A DNA stretch of 64,000 nt from Ariolimax columbianus (taxonomy: Eukaryota; Mollusca; Gastropoda; Stylommatophora; Arionidae): contig JAVGWX010000019.1 in assembly GCA_036924085.1 (NCBI GenBank), positions 13,133,196 to 13,197,195 on the forward strand. Reading direction: 5' to 3'. Positions 9,300 through 20,639 of this stretch are shown piece after piece (within the stretch, counting starts at the first letter, position 1; every line of letters starts with the position of its first letter). The notes beneath the pieces are model-generated. The model did not search any database. It saw only the letters and a list, made by a program, of their open reading frames with translations, and was not told the origin of the DNA. Both the position numbers and the translations under genes were made by a program.

Positions 9300-12200
9300 T
9301 GTGTATATAAAATCCGGATTGGCGGACAAATTCAATGGTTATACCATACCGTTTCTTAAGTCCGGAAACGTAAAGTTGTGCCAAAATTACGGACTAATAA
9401 GCCTCATCAGCTACCCTAGTAAGGTCATGTTTAAAATAATCCTCACACCATTGCAATCCCAAGCGTGGAAAATCATTGCTGAAAAGCAGGGGAAGTTCAG
9501 ACAGGGCAGAAGCACTGCAGAACATGTATTTAATAGATGACTGATAAGCGAGAAATATCTAGAACAGCAGCAAACACTGTAGCATTTTTTTATTGATTTC
9601 AAGAACACGTTTGATAGTGTATGACATACAGTGCTATGGGCAACCATGAGAATGTATAAAACCAACGAAAATATTATAAAGGGTTTTGAACACATGTGTG
9701 CCAGGCGTTCAGTGCCGTTCTTGTGAATGGGAGGCGCGGTGACTGGTTTCGCACATCAGTCGGTGTGAGACATAGCTGTACTCTCTCCCAAACACTTTTC
9801 AGCATACTCCTTGAAATAATTATGAGTGAGGCACTTAGAGATCACGTTGGTATTGTCAAGATAGGGGGCCCAACGATTACGAACCTTCGTTTTGCCGATG
9901 ACATCGACAGGTTGGCGGGCACATAAGCAGAACTCCAGGAATGGGTCAGAATGATCTGTGAAACAGCTCTTGACTATGGTATGATCATTAGCGCTGAAAA
10001 AACACAATTAATGACCAACAACGCCAAGAGCGTCAACAGTATGATAAAAGCCAATGGCTAGGAACTCGAAATGATTGACCATTTTAAATATCTGGGTTCG
10101 ATTGTCAGTGATGAAGGATCAAAATGTAAGGTGTTGGCCAGAATAGCACAGACAGTAGCGGCGCTTGCACGGCTTAACACAATCTTTTAATATTTACAGT
10201 TTTAAATATGCACGAAAATCACATTATTGCTCACAATAGTACTGTAAATATTACTCTATGTTTGTGAGACATGGACAATTACGGCTGACCTGCAGCAGAT
10301 GATTCGGGCGTTGGAGATCAGATGTTGCCGAAGACTTCTAAATGTCACGTACTCCTTCTTCTTCGGTCATCCTGAGGCTGTCGACACTGCCAATAGACCG
10401 TTTCTAGTGTTGCCACTGGTAATGGCCACCTGTGCTTTCTCTGATCCTCGTATGTCGGGCAGTTTTGCAGCAGATGTTCAGCGGTCCTTTTCCCGGTACC
10501 ACACGTGCATTCGTCAGTTTCACATATCTTCAATTTTTTTAATAGGTGATACCTCAGTCTATTGTGGCCTATGCGGAGTCTGAAGACCACGACCGGCTCT
10601 CTTCTGTTCAACTGGTAATATGCATCGTTTTTTTGTAGCCAGTATGTTCTGTTTCCCATTTGGCCATGTATCTAGCTCTAATAAGCCTTTTGGACTCTTC
10701 GTAGGTCACACTAGGATCTGGTTGTGGTAGTCGTGCACCTCCTTTTGCCAGTCTGTCTGCCTCCTCGTTGCCCTGGATGTTACAGTGGGATGGAACCCAC
10801 TGTACCAATTCTCTTTTTGGTGCGGACAGCTGGCATAATTGACAGAATACTGCTCTTAAATCATTTGGCTTTTTAGTGCTGTGGCTACGGCCAGGACATC
10901 TGTAAACAGGACAATATGGCTTTCATTTCTTTGGCCTCTCACCATTTCTTCTACTGCAGCCCTCAGTGCCTCTGCCTCCGCCCTGAAATTGCTTGAGTAT
11001 TTTCCAGTTGCCACTGACAGTGTTATTTTTCTATCATTTGGTAGGCTCAGGAATACCCCTGCACCTCCGTTCTGTGTTGTGTGTGTTACAGAACCGTCGG
11101 TGTATGCATGGGTCAAGTCCATGCTTGGGTAGTTTTTCGTTATGTACCTCAGGGTTATGTCTCTTCTTTCTTTTACAGTCTGGCTGTTCTTGTTTCCAAT
11201 ACGTGGTATATTTTCTACCACCTCCGGAAGTATATGCTGCCTCCATGTAGGTTTGCGTACAGTACGGATGGGCTTTGGTGTTGTTAATGTGATCATAGGG
11301 TTTTCGCTTATCTTCGCTTGGGCTATTTCTGCAAATTTTTACCGCCTTAGTTTCCCATTTCCAAATCTATTTAATCTCTGATGCATTGGATGGTCTGTCA
11401 GTTTTCTGAGATTCTCTGCTTGCTGCTGGGCTCTGTAGTCTTTTATGTCGGTCATGGATTGCAGATTTGTAATCTTTTCAAGTTCTACAATTTGCGTTGA
11501 CTTCATGCCTCCTGTTATAACTCTCATGGCTTGGTTTTGGAGTTTGCTAATTTTATCAAAGTTCGCCTTTGCTGCTGTTGTCCATTCCGCAATGCTATAC
11601 TCGAGAACTGGTCTCACTCTTCCAGTGTACTTTTTCTTTAGTATACTTTCGTCTGCTACCCAGATTGTGCCAGCACGTTTCCTCATGATTGCCATTCTGT
11701 CTCTGGCTCTCATTCGATTTCACTCGATCTGACTTTTCCATGTCATACGCCGATCAAATGTGACTCCCAGGTAGTTCGGGTTGTCGTTTGGCCGCATATA
11801 TTTGCCGTTAAGACTTATTTTGGTGTTTTGCGGTTTGTTTGAAAGCGAGAATATCATGCATGTTGTTTTTTCCTCATTTATTTTGACCAGCCATGAGTTC
11901 GCCCACTCCTCCAACGATGTTAGGGCTGCTGCATACGATTACTTGCTATGGTGAGATTTTTTCCAGAGGTCCACATAGCCAGATCGTCTGCGAACATGGG
12001 GATGTGGACTCTTCTTGGTATATTCTCTGAGATGTTGTTTATATACACCAGGAAAAGTGTGGGTGACAGTACTCCCCCTTAGGGCACTCCCTGCTCACGT
12101 TTCAAAGCCTGCTTGCTGTGGAATTAGTATGTGTTTTTCTTCCAGATGCCATATCAGTCTGGTGTTTATCATACGCTCCATCAGTTTTCTTACACAGCTC

Positions 12201-12688
12201 AGCAGACTGATAGGCCTGTATCCATTTTGATCTGCCCTGTCTTTTTATTTCTTTAGTACTGATATAATTACAGCATCTTTCCATGCCTGAGGTGTAACTC
12301 CCCTTTTCCAGCTTTTGTTCAGGACTGATAGTAACTTCCTCTTTTCTATTTGGCCAAACCCCATCAGCATTTCGTTTGTTACGCAATCTTTTCCGGGCGA
12401 TTTCTTTATCTTTAGAGTTTTCATGGCCTCTTTCATTTCATTCATTGTTAGATTTTCCATCATGTGCTCCGATGGTGCCATATTGATGTTGTCGTGGCTC
12501 TTTTGTTCTTCATTAATGTATGTATGCCTATTTGTAGGAACATCAGTGTGGTTTGCTCTGGCATAATGTTCTATAAAGTCGATTGCAGCTTTTTTTCCAA
12601 TAAGCATGTTGTCACCCTGATTGATGGTAATTTGTTTGTTTGATGGAGTTTCGTCATTCATGGCTCTGACTAACTTCCATAGTTTGTT

Positions 12689-13956
12689 AAAGTTAGCAAA
12701 CTTCAAAGCCAAGCTATGAGAATTATAACAGGTGGCATGAAGTCAACGCCAATTGTAGAACTTGAAAAGATTACAAAACTGCAATCCATGACCGATAGAA
12801 GAGACTGCAGAGCCCAGCTGCAGTCAGAGAAACTCCGAAGACTGACCGACCATCCAATGCACCAGAGACTAAACAATTTGGGAAATGGGAAACTAAAGCG
12901 GAGAAACTTTGCAGAAATAGCCAAAGCAAAGATGCACGAAGATCCCATAAACGCACTAACAACACCAAAACCCATCACTACTGTACGAAAACCTACCTGG
13001 AGGCAGGATATATTTCCAGAGGTGGTAGAAAAAATACCAGGTATTGCAAACAAAAACTGCCAGACTGAAAAAGAAAGGAGAGATACTACCCTAAGCTTAA
13101 TAACGAAAAGCTACCCAAGCATGGACTGGACCCATGCATACACCGACGGTTCTGTAACAAATACTACACAGAACGGAGGGGCAGGATCATTCCTGAACCT
13201 ACCAAATGGCAGAAAAATAACACTGTCATTCACTACTGGTAAGTACACAAGCAATTTCAGAGCGGAGGCAGAGGCACTGAGGGCGGCAGTGGAAGAAATG
13301 GTGACACACAGTGAAAATGAAAGCCATATAGTCCTGCTTACAGATGCTCTCGCCGTAGTCACAGCGCTAAAAGGCCAGAAAAATACTGAGCTTAATGACT
13401 TAAGAGCAGCACTCTACAAATTGTGCCAGCAGTTCGCACCAAAAAGGGTAGTGGTACAGTGGGTCCCATCACACTGCAACATCCAAGGCAACGAGGAGGC
13501 AGACAGACTGGCAAAAGAAGGTGCAAGACTACCACAAACAGATACTAGTATGACGTACGAAGAGTCAAAACGGCTTATCAAAGCCAGATACATGACCAAA
13601 TGGGAAACCGAACATACTGGTTACACCAAAAACGATGCCTATTACCAGTTGAAACGAAGAGAGCAGGTCGTTGTCTTCAGACTTCGCACTGGCCACAACA
13701 GACTGAGGTACCACCTATTCAACAAATTGAAGATAGGGTGTACCGACGAATGCTTGTGCGGTACTGGTAAAACAGCCGCTGAACATCTGCTGCAGAACTG
13801 CCCGACATACGAGGATCAGAGAGAGCAGATGTGGCCATCACCAGTGGAACTGCAAGACAAGCTCTATGGCAGTGGCGACAGCCTCAGGATGACCGCCGCT
13901 TTTTTCGAAAAAATAATGGTTACTGTCTGACTGCGTACGCAGAAGAAGAAGAAGAA
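12689..13956 (+). mobile_element. Main-LINE family, 5'-truncated copy nested in copy A
   Basis: Plus-strand 1268-bp insertion inside copy A. It starts in the RT-RNase H linker and ends in the TGCGTACGCAGAAGAAG tail. Copy A continues exactly on both sides (plus-strand reading CCATAGTTTGTT left, CCCTTCTTTATC right). Only a 3-bp duplication (GTT) is visible at the ends, unlike the 11-14 bp of the other copies. Sequence is close to the intact element, so it is recent. Confidence 0.85.
12716..13930 (+). pseudogene. RNase H and knuckle part of the nested LINE copy
   Basis: Uninterrupted 404-codon frame equal to the C-terminal third of the LINE protein. RNase H motifs are intact: HAYTDGSV, RAEAEALRAA, LLTDAL, WVPSHCNIQGNEEADRL. 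The knuckle CLCGTGKTAAEHLLQNC is also present. It lacks endonuclease and RT and has no promoter of its own, so it is a truncated retrocopy even though the frame is open. Confidence 0.8.
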
Positions 13957-14590
13957 GTTCCCTTCTTTATCTAAATTTTGGCTTTCTGTTTTATTTTTCC
14001 AACTGTATCTTGTTATTTTGTTTAGTGATCTTTTGTATTTCGCTTGGTGACTTTGAGTGCGATATTTGCCTCCATAAATTGTTTTCTTTCTCTGCCATGT
14101 TCCTAGCATTTGAGACTTCGTCTTCAGCTTTCTGCAATTCATCATTCCAATATGCTTGGAGTTTTTCCTTGCCCCTATTTGGGATGGTTTCGGTGGCTGC
14201 TTGCATTATTGCTTTGCTTAGGCTTTCCACCATGGGTTTCATATTGTTATTCCGTGTAAATATCAAGTACAAATATCGAGTTATAATTTAGTAAATATAA
14301 GAACAAATTACAACAGCAATAGGGACTTATTAAGATCTTGCATGGTACGGTCACATATCGAAATCACATGGTCTTGCAAATACAATCATGCACTGCAGGG
14401 TGTAAGGCAGACCACGAAGAGGTCGTCCCAAACAGAGGTGGGAGGACATCATAACAGAATGGACCAACCTCAAACTAAGGGGGGGGGGGGACACAGGTAG
14501 CGCAGCGATTGCTGGCAGAAAGGGGTGCCTGGATTTGTGAGGATGTCTTCAGATGTTCACCAACGATCTCAACGGTTATGGGATGACCTT

Positions 14591-17554
14591 ATCTGACCAG
14601 TTCTGATCTTATTAACAATAACAAAATCGAAAACTGATAAATGAAGAAATGTGGAATTGCTGAAATTGCAGACATAACTCATATAATGTAGAACATCGAA
14701 ACTTTTCTTGTCTTAATTCTCTTTAAACTTAAATACAGATCTGACCAGATTTTGTTACACACTAAAAATACTAGATGTGTATTTGATAGTACCCAATAGG
14801 GAGGATAAAGTTTAAGTGCTCCAGCTTATATTATAAATATATGTTGTCTTTCATTTCAATACAACGATTTTATATATATATATTTTTTTTTTCATGGAAA
14901 AAAAGGGGCAGATAATTTTCTTACGCCAAGGGATCTGAAAAGAAGCACAAAGAAAAATGGTCAAACATCGAAACAAAAAGTATACTGCTAAACGACGTTT
15001 AAAAAGGCCAGATTTGTGAAATTTGGACGTAAAAAGGTCAATGTGGTTCCTCTAGCTCCTAGCGGTTTTCAAGAGGATAAGATGCTGACTGTGCTGACCT
15101 GACTATTGAGCACTTATACGCGTTTTTTTTTCAAGTGTTGATTCCACATTTACTCAGCGGATATTACGAGGCGTTAACGACAGGTGAACACCAAACCAGC
15201 GTAAACCAATCCGACATAATCTAGATGAATAATCCTAACACATGTAAGTCTGAGGTACAACGTTAAAAAAAAAAAGAACCATATATTTACTTAACATACT
15301 AAACAACATTAACGAAAACTGAAGCACTATAACGCAATCCATTCATTCACCATTTTAATCCTCGAAGATATTCAGAGCAGTATACAGACGATAAATATCA
15401 TTAAACACACATTTCTTAAAATACATTATAAAATAAGCACAGGACAAAAACGTACAGTCAACAATACTATATATAGACCAGTAAAGAATGTTTGAAATGG
15501 TCTTCTTACACAATAATCGAGACAAAAATTCAGGAAAATAACGTTGGAAAATATTTCACAGTGGGTCAAAATCGTAAACAATAAATCCAAGAGTAGGTTT
15601 ACACATCGATACAAAATGGGTAAATACCTTCACATATTTACAGCGGCTCCAAATTAAATGTTCAAATATGACGTATAGTTAATGAAAATCTGAAACATAA
15701 TTCCCATTTCAGTTAAAAACAAGTACATAGCATGTTCTTTGCAAAACTTGGCTCTTACAACTGCCAGCCAATTTCGCTGTTATAAGTTTCTGAGAAGCTT
15801 GGCTGTACAGAATGTTGACTTTATTTTGCGTACGCGGAGAAGCGATCTCACCATGAAAACAAACGATATGTGTAACGAGCTGTGCACGATGGGATCCGTA
15901 CCCGGTGCATTGCGGTTGGTAATACACGTACAAGAACTTAAACAAATATTAAACTGATTACCATGCAAACCCTGTTGATAACAATATGAAAATGTATCGA
16001 AAAATAGCAGCATAGATTAACGATAGGTTGTTAAAGTTTAAAACAATATAGTAAACCACAACTATGTTTGGCAGAAGTGTGCTAACAAATACACTTATTA
16101 TTCCTAAATTTATATACATAATGAACAAATGTAGTCCACCAATAAAGTCCATTAAAGAAATACATGTGCTTATTAGACACTTCATTTTCAGATTCTATAT
16201 ATTTAGGATTCAATAACAACAACAAACACCACTAATGCAGGATAAAAAATGAGGCGGGAATTCAGTCCCTGATAATTACATTTGAATTCGTAATTACGAG
16301 ACGCCAGATATCAACCAGGGATGTACCTTTTTGTGTACTCTGTAGAAGACGGTTGAAAATCTACAGTTGACTGACTTTTTTGAAAAATAAACAGCGCATA
16401 AGATGCATTAAAGATAACGCATACTTAATTAAACAGCACACACATCAAATTTGAGCAACTATTAGAATCTCAAGAGTTACCTCTCAAATTTACATAAAAA
16501 ACTGGGATGTAATTACTTTATTACAGATTGCACAAGCATTTTCAGTTAGCGAAAGATCTAACAACACTCAGATATACAATAAAACAACACACACAAATCA
16601 AAACAGGCATGTAGAAATAATGAATTACAATAATAATACTGTAAAATATAGTATAGAAAACGTAAACAAATACCGACAACAGACTGTAAACACTTGTCGC
16701 AGACTGCAGACACCTAATGTGGATATGTAGAAATAAAAGCAGTTTATCAACAGAGAATATACAACACATAACTTTTCATACGCATGCACGCACAAAATGC
16801 AACGTAAAACATGCAGGCTTCATTAATGTGTCATTTATTTGAAATGTACATATTGAATAGCAAAATTTGCTAAATGTATAGAAAAGCGGTAAACATAAAC
16901 CGTTGTCTTTGTGTCTTTGTTTTATATGATGTTTTCTTTATGTTTCTCTTCTCTTCTACATCTTATTTCTTCATATGTTTCTATTTATATTCAATTAGAA
17001 TTGAATGCAAATGTAATAATTGTAAAACTAAAATACAAAAAAATACACACACACACACACAAAAGATTGAATTAGCAATTGAAAGTTTGAAAATAATTAA
17101 TATAGAACCTTCTCGAGAATACGGCTTAGATGGAAGGACTTATGGGACAGTTCGAAAACAAGAATAATAATTGGCGACAACGCATTATGCTCAAGTAAAC
17201 AACAACAAAACAACAAACAAAAATGTACTAAAAACGCCATGGTTAACAATTCATTATGAGACATGTATCTTGAACAAGAGAGCGTGAATTTTAACCCACG
17301 ATCAGGCCAGGTATGCCTTTAATAATTGGTGTGAATAAAGAAAATGTCCTGTTTAGTGCCTGGCAATATCGGTGAGTGGCAACATGTCTTTATTCCCGAG
17401 TCACATCAACTAGTATGAATGCTAGCAATGTCAATAAAAAAAGGTGGAGAATGGCAATCGATTCACAACTACATACATCCTTATTCAATAAACACGATGT
17501 TTCTTTTTCTCCCGGCATGATTTTGTCCAGTTCTTCATAATTTCCCAGATAAAC
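14591..17554. other. AT-rich stretch without a recognised gene
   Basis: Nearly 3 kb with short overlapping frames only (15709-15945, 15739-15957, 16542-16769 and others), poly-A/T runs and a short CA repeat near 17046. I see no domain, conserved splice pattern or LINE remnant. It could be intron or intergenic sequence of the Ig locus. Confidence 0.4.
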
Positions 17555-18434
17555 TTCTAAGTCAAACTTCTCAATTGGTCTATAAAAAAAAACGATTGTG
17601 ATACGATTGTGTGTAACAAGTTCCTGGTTTCACGGAATCTCTAAAAAAGATTGCAGATGTAATTACTCATGTCAGTGAGTTTGTGTGTGTGTGTATACCA
17701 ATGAGATCAAGATGATAAGTAGCGCGTGTTGCAGCGGTCATCGACCCATAGGCTAACGTCAGAGCCAGCGAACCAGAGCTGCCCAATCCCTACTATACAT
17801 CCACGTTGTGATCCTGGATTACAGGCTGCAACAGAACAGACTGCCTAAAATGAAAGTATCTAACAGGAAATGCTAACTCGGTACTAAAAAAATGCTTGCT
17901 TAAGTCGGATGTGTTGGACCGAAAGATGCAAATTTCGCAGTCAAGCTGTAAACTACGACACAATGCATTCCATTCTCTGGACTACATTCTGCTAATTAAA
18001 CCCTTTCAGTGTATGGTAGTGGGAGATTGAGAGCGAACGAAGCCAAACAAAGCCAAACCCTCGTTAAGCAATGTGTTCTTTCTGTCCGAAGTCATATAAA
18101 ACCAAATCTTAGTGACTGCGGCGGAGAAATCGGCCTTTATTCCTCAGTTATGTATACTATCCCGGTGACCCACACGGTAAAAGTTACAACCTCAGTTCCA
18201 ATGCATGAACTTGTTCAGCTGTATGTTTATTGCCACGAAATTTACGTTTCTTTGATACACCTTTACAGTAGAGGATAGAACTGCTCCATTCAGAGCAATA
18301 CTTGTGTAATTGTTATCTGTTCTCAACTTTCTAGCAATACGCAAAGAGTGGGTGCCAGAGACATTCGCTTGATCGATCCTTACATCATTTGCCTCACAGA
18401 TGACATATATATTTTGTAGGTATGATATCTGATT
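17555..18434 (-). repeat. Right arm of the large inverted duplication
   Basis: Reverse complement of bases 1-885. This arm keeps the intact continuation beyond the breakpoint (TTCTAAGTC preceded by CAGATAAAC), which is absent from the left arm, where 18S-derived sequence begins instead. Confidence 0.85.
17703..18056 (+). mobile_element. AAGCC-tailed retroposon, copy 2
   Basis: Opposite-strand copy of the repeat at 381-737, ending in AAGCCAAACAAAGCC. Present because it lies inside the inverted duplication. No ORF. Confidence 0.6.
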
Positions 18435-18463
18435 TGTGCTTGTGAATGATTGTCCACATATCA
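18261..18463 (-). CDS. Ig-like domain, first-half exon
   Basis: Minus-strand exon of 203 bp between an acceptor (TTTTCCTAG) and a donor (AAG then GTGTAT), phase 1 in and phase 0 out. It encodes a cysteine near the start (CGQS), VICEAN with the canonical first Ig cysteine, and LRIARKLR with YTSIALNGA. The open frame continues upstream through the acceptor to a Met at 18506 and there looks like a signal peptide (QVVLLVFLVICG). The acceptor is conserved in two paralogs, so that part may be intronic. No second-half exon follows within range on this strand. It is 15 bp (5 codons) shorter than the paralogs at 46.6 and 60.6 kb. Confidence 0.65.
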
Positions 18464-18789
18464 CTAGGAAAACCAATAAAACAACTTGGAGCATACACAT
18501 CGCCAAGAATATACAGTGGACAACTTGCTCTTAAAACAAAATTGGTACTTATAAACCATTAAAACAATTAAACCCACACTTTCTATAGACAAATTGTTTT
18601 AAAACAGGGTTTAGGTACATGTAATAATATTTAGTGTTGCATATTACTCAAGTAAACAAATATATCCAAATATGACGGAAGAAAAACATACGCACATGGG
18701 CAAACACATTTGATTTTCCAAAAATTAATAAGCACTAAATTATATTGTATTTATAATGTATATTAAATATGCTCAACCGTTATTAAACA

Positions 18790-20330
18790 GTTTTGTCAAA
18801 TTTGGGGCTTACTGTGTTGCTGCGAACCTTTTTGGGATGTCAGCTTTTGATGAAGAAGATCAGTATAATACTGTCTGCGTTCTGCTTCGATGATTCTTAT
18901 ATCTGTTACGATGGTGTTATTATCCCATTTTAGGGCTTTAAGTAGACCTTTCTTTTGTTGAAAAGTACTACGGAACTTTGATAAGTCGCTGCGTTCGATC
19001 CTGCTCCTGATTTCAACCGCTTTTATGAGTCGATGCGTTCGATGCTGATTCTGGGTTCAGAAGCTTTGATGAGTCGCTGCGTTCGATGATGCTCCTGGTT
19101 TCAGTCGCTTTGATGAGTCGCTGCGTTCGATGCTGCTACTGGTTTCAGACACTTTGATTAGTCGCTGCGTTCGATTCTGCTACTGGTTTCAGACGCTTTG
19201 ATGAGTCGCTGCGTTTGGTGCTGCTCTTGGTTTCAGACGCTTTAATGAGTCGCTGCGTTCGGTGCTGCTCCTGGTTTCAGACGCTTTGATGAGACGCTGC
19301 GTTCGATGCTGCTCCTGGTTTCAGACGCTTTGATGAGACGCTGCGTTCGGCGCTGCTCCTGGTTTCAGACGCTTTGATGATACGCTGCGTTCGATGCTGC
19401 TCCTGGTTTCAGACGCTTTGATGAGACGCTGCGTTCGATGCTGCTCCTGGTTTCAGACGCTTTGATGAGACGCTGCGTTCGATGCTGCTCCTGGTTTCAG
19501 ACGCTTTGATGAGACGCTGCGTTCGATGCTGCTCCTGGTTTCAGACGCTTTGATGAGACGCTGCGTTCGATGCTGCTCCTGGTTTCAGACGCTTTGATGA
19601 GTCGCTGCGTTCGATGCTGCTCGTGGTTTCAGACACTTTGATAAGACGCTGCGTTCGGTCCTGTTCCTGGTTTCAGACGCTTTGATGAGCCCCTGCATTG
19701 GATACTGCTAATTTGTCGTTCTTGAGCTGGAGGAGGATGTTTTTATTTAGTTCGCAAAGTGCGATTCTGTCCAACATCCCTAAGACATAAAGACGTCTAT
19801 GCATGTCTAGTAATTTTCATGTTTGTTCTGTAATACGTGTGCCACCTTTGGATGTAGGAACCGTAGCAGAATCGATGCATGAGTAAATGCAACAATTATG
19901 TGGAAGTACTGGGTTGGGTTTCGTTGATTGTGCAATGTTGCTCCTTAATTTGATCTACAAGTCTCAGTATTTCTGCTTGTGAGAGGGACATTGTAGGTCT
20001 ATTCAGGTTATGATTTGCCTGTGGTCACTGCAAATGTTTAAACGATGTAGCACTTTTAGATGTGTAACAAACTTGATACCATTGCACAATAAGTAGTCGA
20101 TTTCCGTCCATGCAGTCCAGTTTGATAAATGCCATGTCAACATTTTTCCAGATGGATTTTTAAAAGAACAATCATCATGAACAGTCTGTTGGTTTCTGCG
20201 CATATGCCTGGAAGTTCTTCTCGAACAGTTCTCTGGCCATCGGAGACATGTCCCAGATAGTGCTTGGCTATTTAAGGTCAGTTCTGGCATTGCAGTAACC
20301 GACATCATCATTATACCATATATGGGGACG
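18790..20330 (-). mobile_element. RTE-like LINE endonuclease-to-linker fragment
   Basis: The minus strand frame at 20003-20311 has the end of an AP endonuclease: GKMLTWHLSNWTAWTEIDYL and VLHRLNICSDHRQI. Further down at 18790-18990 it reads KKGLLKALKWDNNTIVTDIR and EAERRQYYTDLLHQ, the linker before RT. Between them lies a 44-bp minisatellite. No RT follows. Confidence 0.65.
18965..19700. repeat. 44-bp minisatellite, about 16 units, inside a LINE
   Basis: Tandem units of 44 bp carrying CTTTGATGAGACGCTGCGTT and GCTGCTCCTGGTTTCAGACG; the outer units are the most diverged and the middle ones (about 19280-19600) almost identical. On the minus strand the unit reads as LINE linker codons (RSSIER-like). 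44 is not a multiple of 3. Confidence 0.9.
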
Positions 20331-20639
20331 GCGAAAGTAGGGGCGATTAAGGTAGAGGTTACGTGACTTTGGATGATGAGAAGTGGTTCCTCTTAGCCAT
20401 AAACATGGATGTTGCACGTATAATGTTGCACGTTTAATGTTGCACATATAATGTTTACATATATTTCGTTTCTGACATGTTGGCTAACAATGTTGAAACC
20501 AACACCTCAATATGGTATTGACCCTTTCCAGCGCCGAAATTAATTTGTTGTAGCCATTTTCGCACCATATGAGATGCGAATCAAAATGGGCACGCTTTTT
20601 CGATAGTCCAATGACGTCATACCTGATGTTTTCCAATCT
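20331..20639. other. No gene recognised
   Basis: Unassigned sequence with a short repeat of TAATGTTGCACGT/TAATGTTGCACAT near 20420-20450. Confidence 0.4.

Larger units (their letters stand above)
10353..14259 (-). mobile_element. Main-LINE family, 5'-truncated copy A (interrupted)
   Basis: Minus-strand copy of the 38642-44162 LINE, starting at the endonuclease-RT linker (14259) and ending with a short GAA tail at 10353. Flanked by an 11-bp imperfect TSD: ATGTCACGTAC (10342-10352) and ATATCAAGTAC (14260-14270). RT, RNase H and knuckle segments are readable in broken frames (12245-12712, 11339-11713, 10856-11296, 10345-10659). About 45 bp just before the tail are deleted (GGATGAC joins CGAAGAAGAAG). 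It belongs to a second subfamily, with copies B and D, that differs from the intact element (KYMRPNDNP here, KILQPNDNP there). Confidence 0.85.
9300..14590 (+). mobile_element. RTE-like LINE, split by nested insertions
   Basis: Oldest layer of a three-level nest. The left part (9300-10341) reads RT motifs: NYGLISLISYPSKVMFKII, KQGKFRQGRSTAEH, LRFADDID (9696-9926 frame), DHFKYLGSIVSDEGSKC, CETWTITADLQQMI and LEIRCCRRLLNVTY. The right part (14271-14590) resumes with WYGHISKSHGLA and GRPRRGRPKQRWEDIITEWT. The minus-strand relative at 28400-29150 is uninterrupted here and shows the pre-insertion order. Many stops: a dead element. Confidence 0.8.

Noticed and set aside
12703..13599. Minus-strand frames of 61-116 codons opposite the nested LINE copy
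   Set aside because: Shadows of the RNase H reading frame.
18464..18506. Signal peptide in front of the 18.3 kb Ig exon
   Set aside because: A splice acceptor conserved with the 60.8 and 46.8 kb copies lies between it and the exon; the 60.8 kb copy has a stop at the matching place. It may be intron translated by chance.
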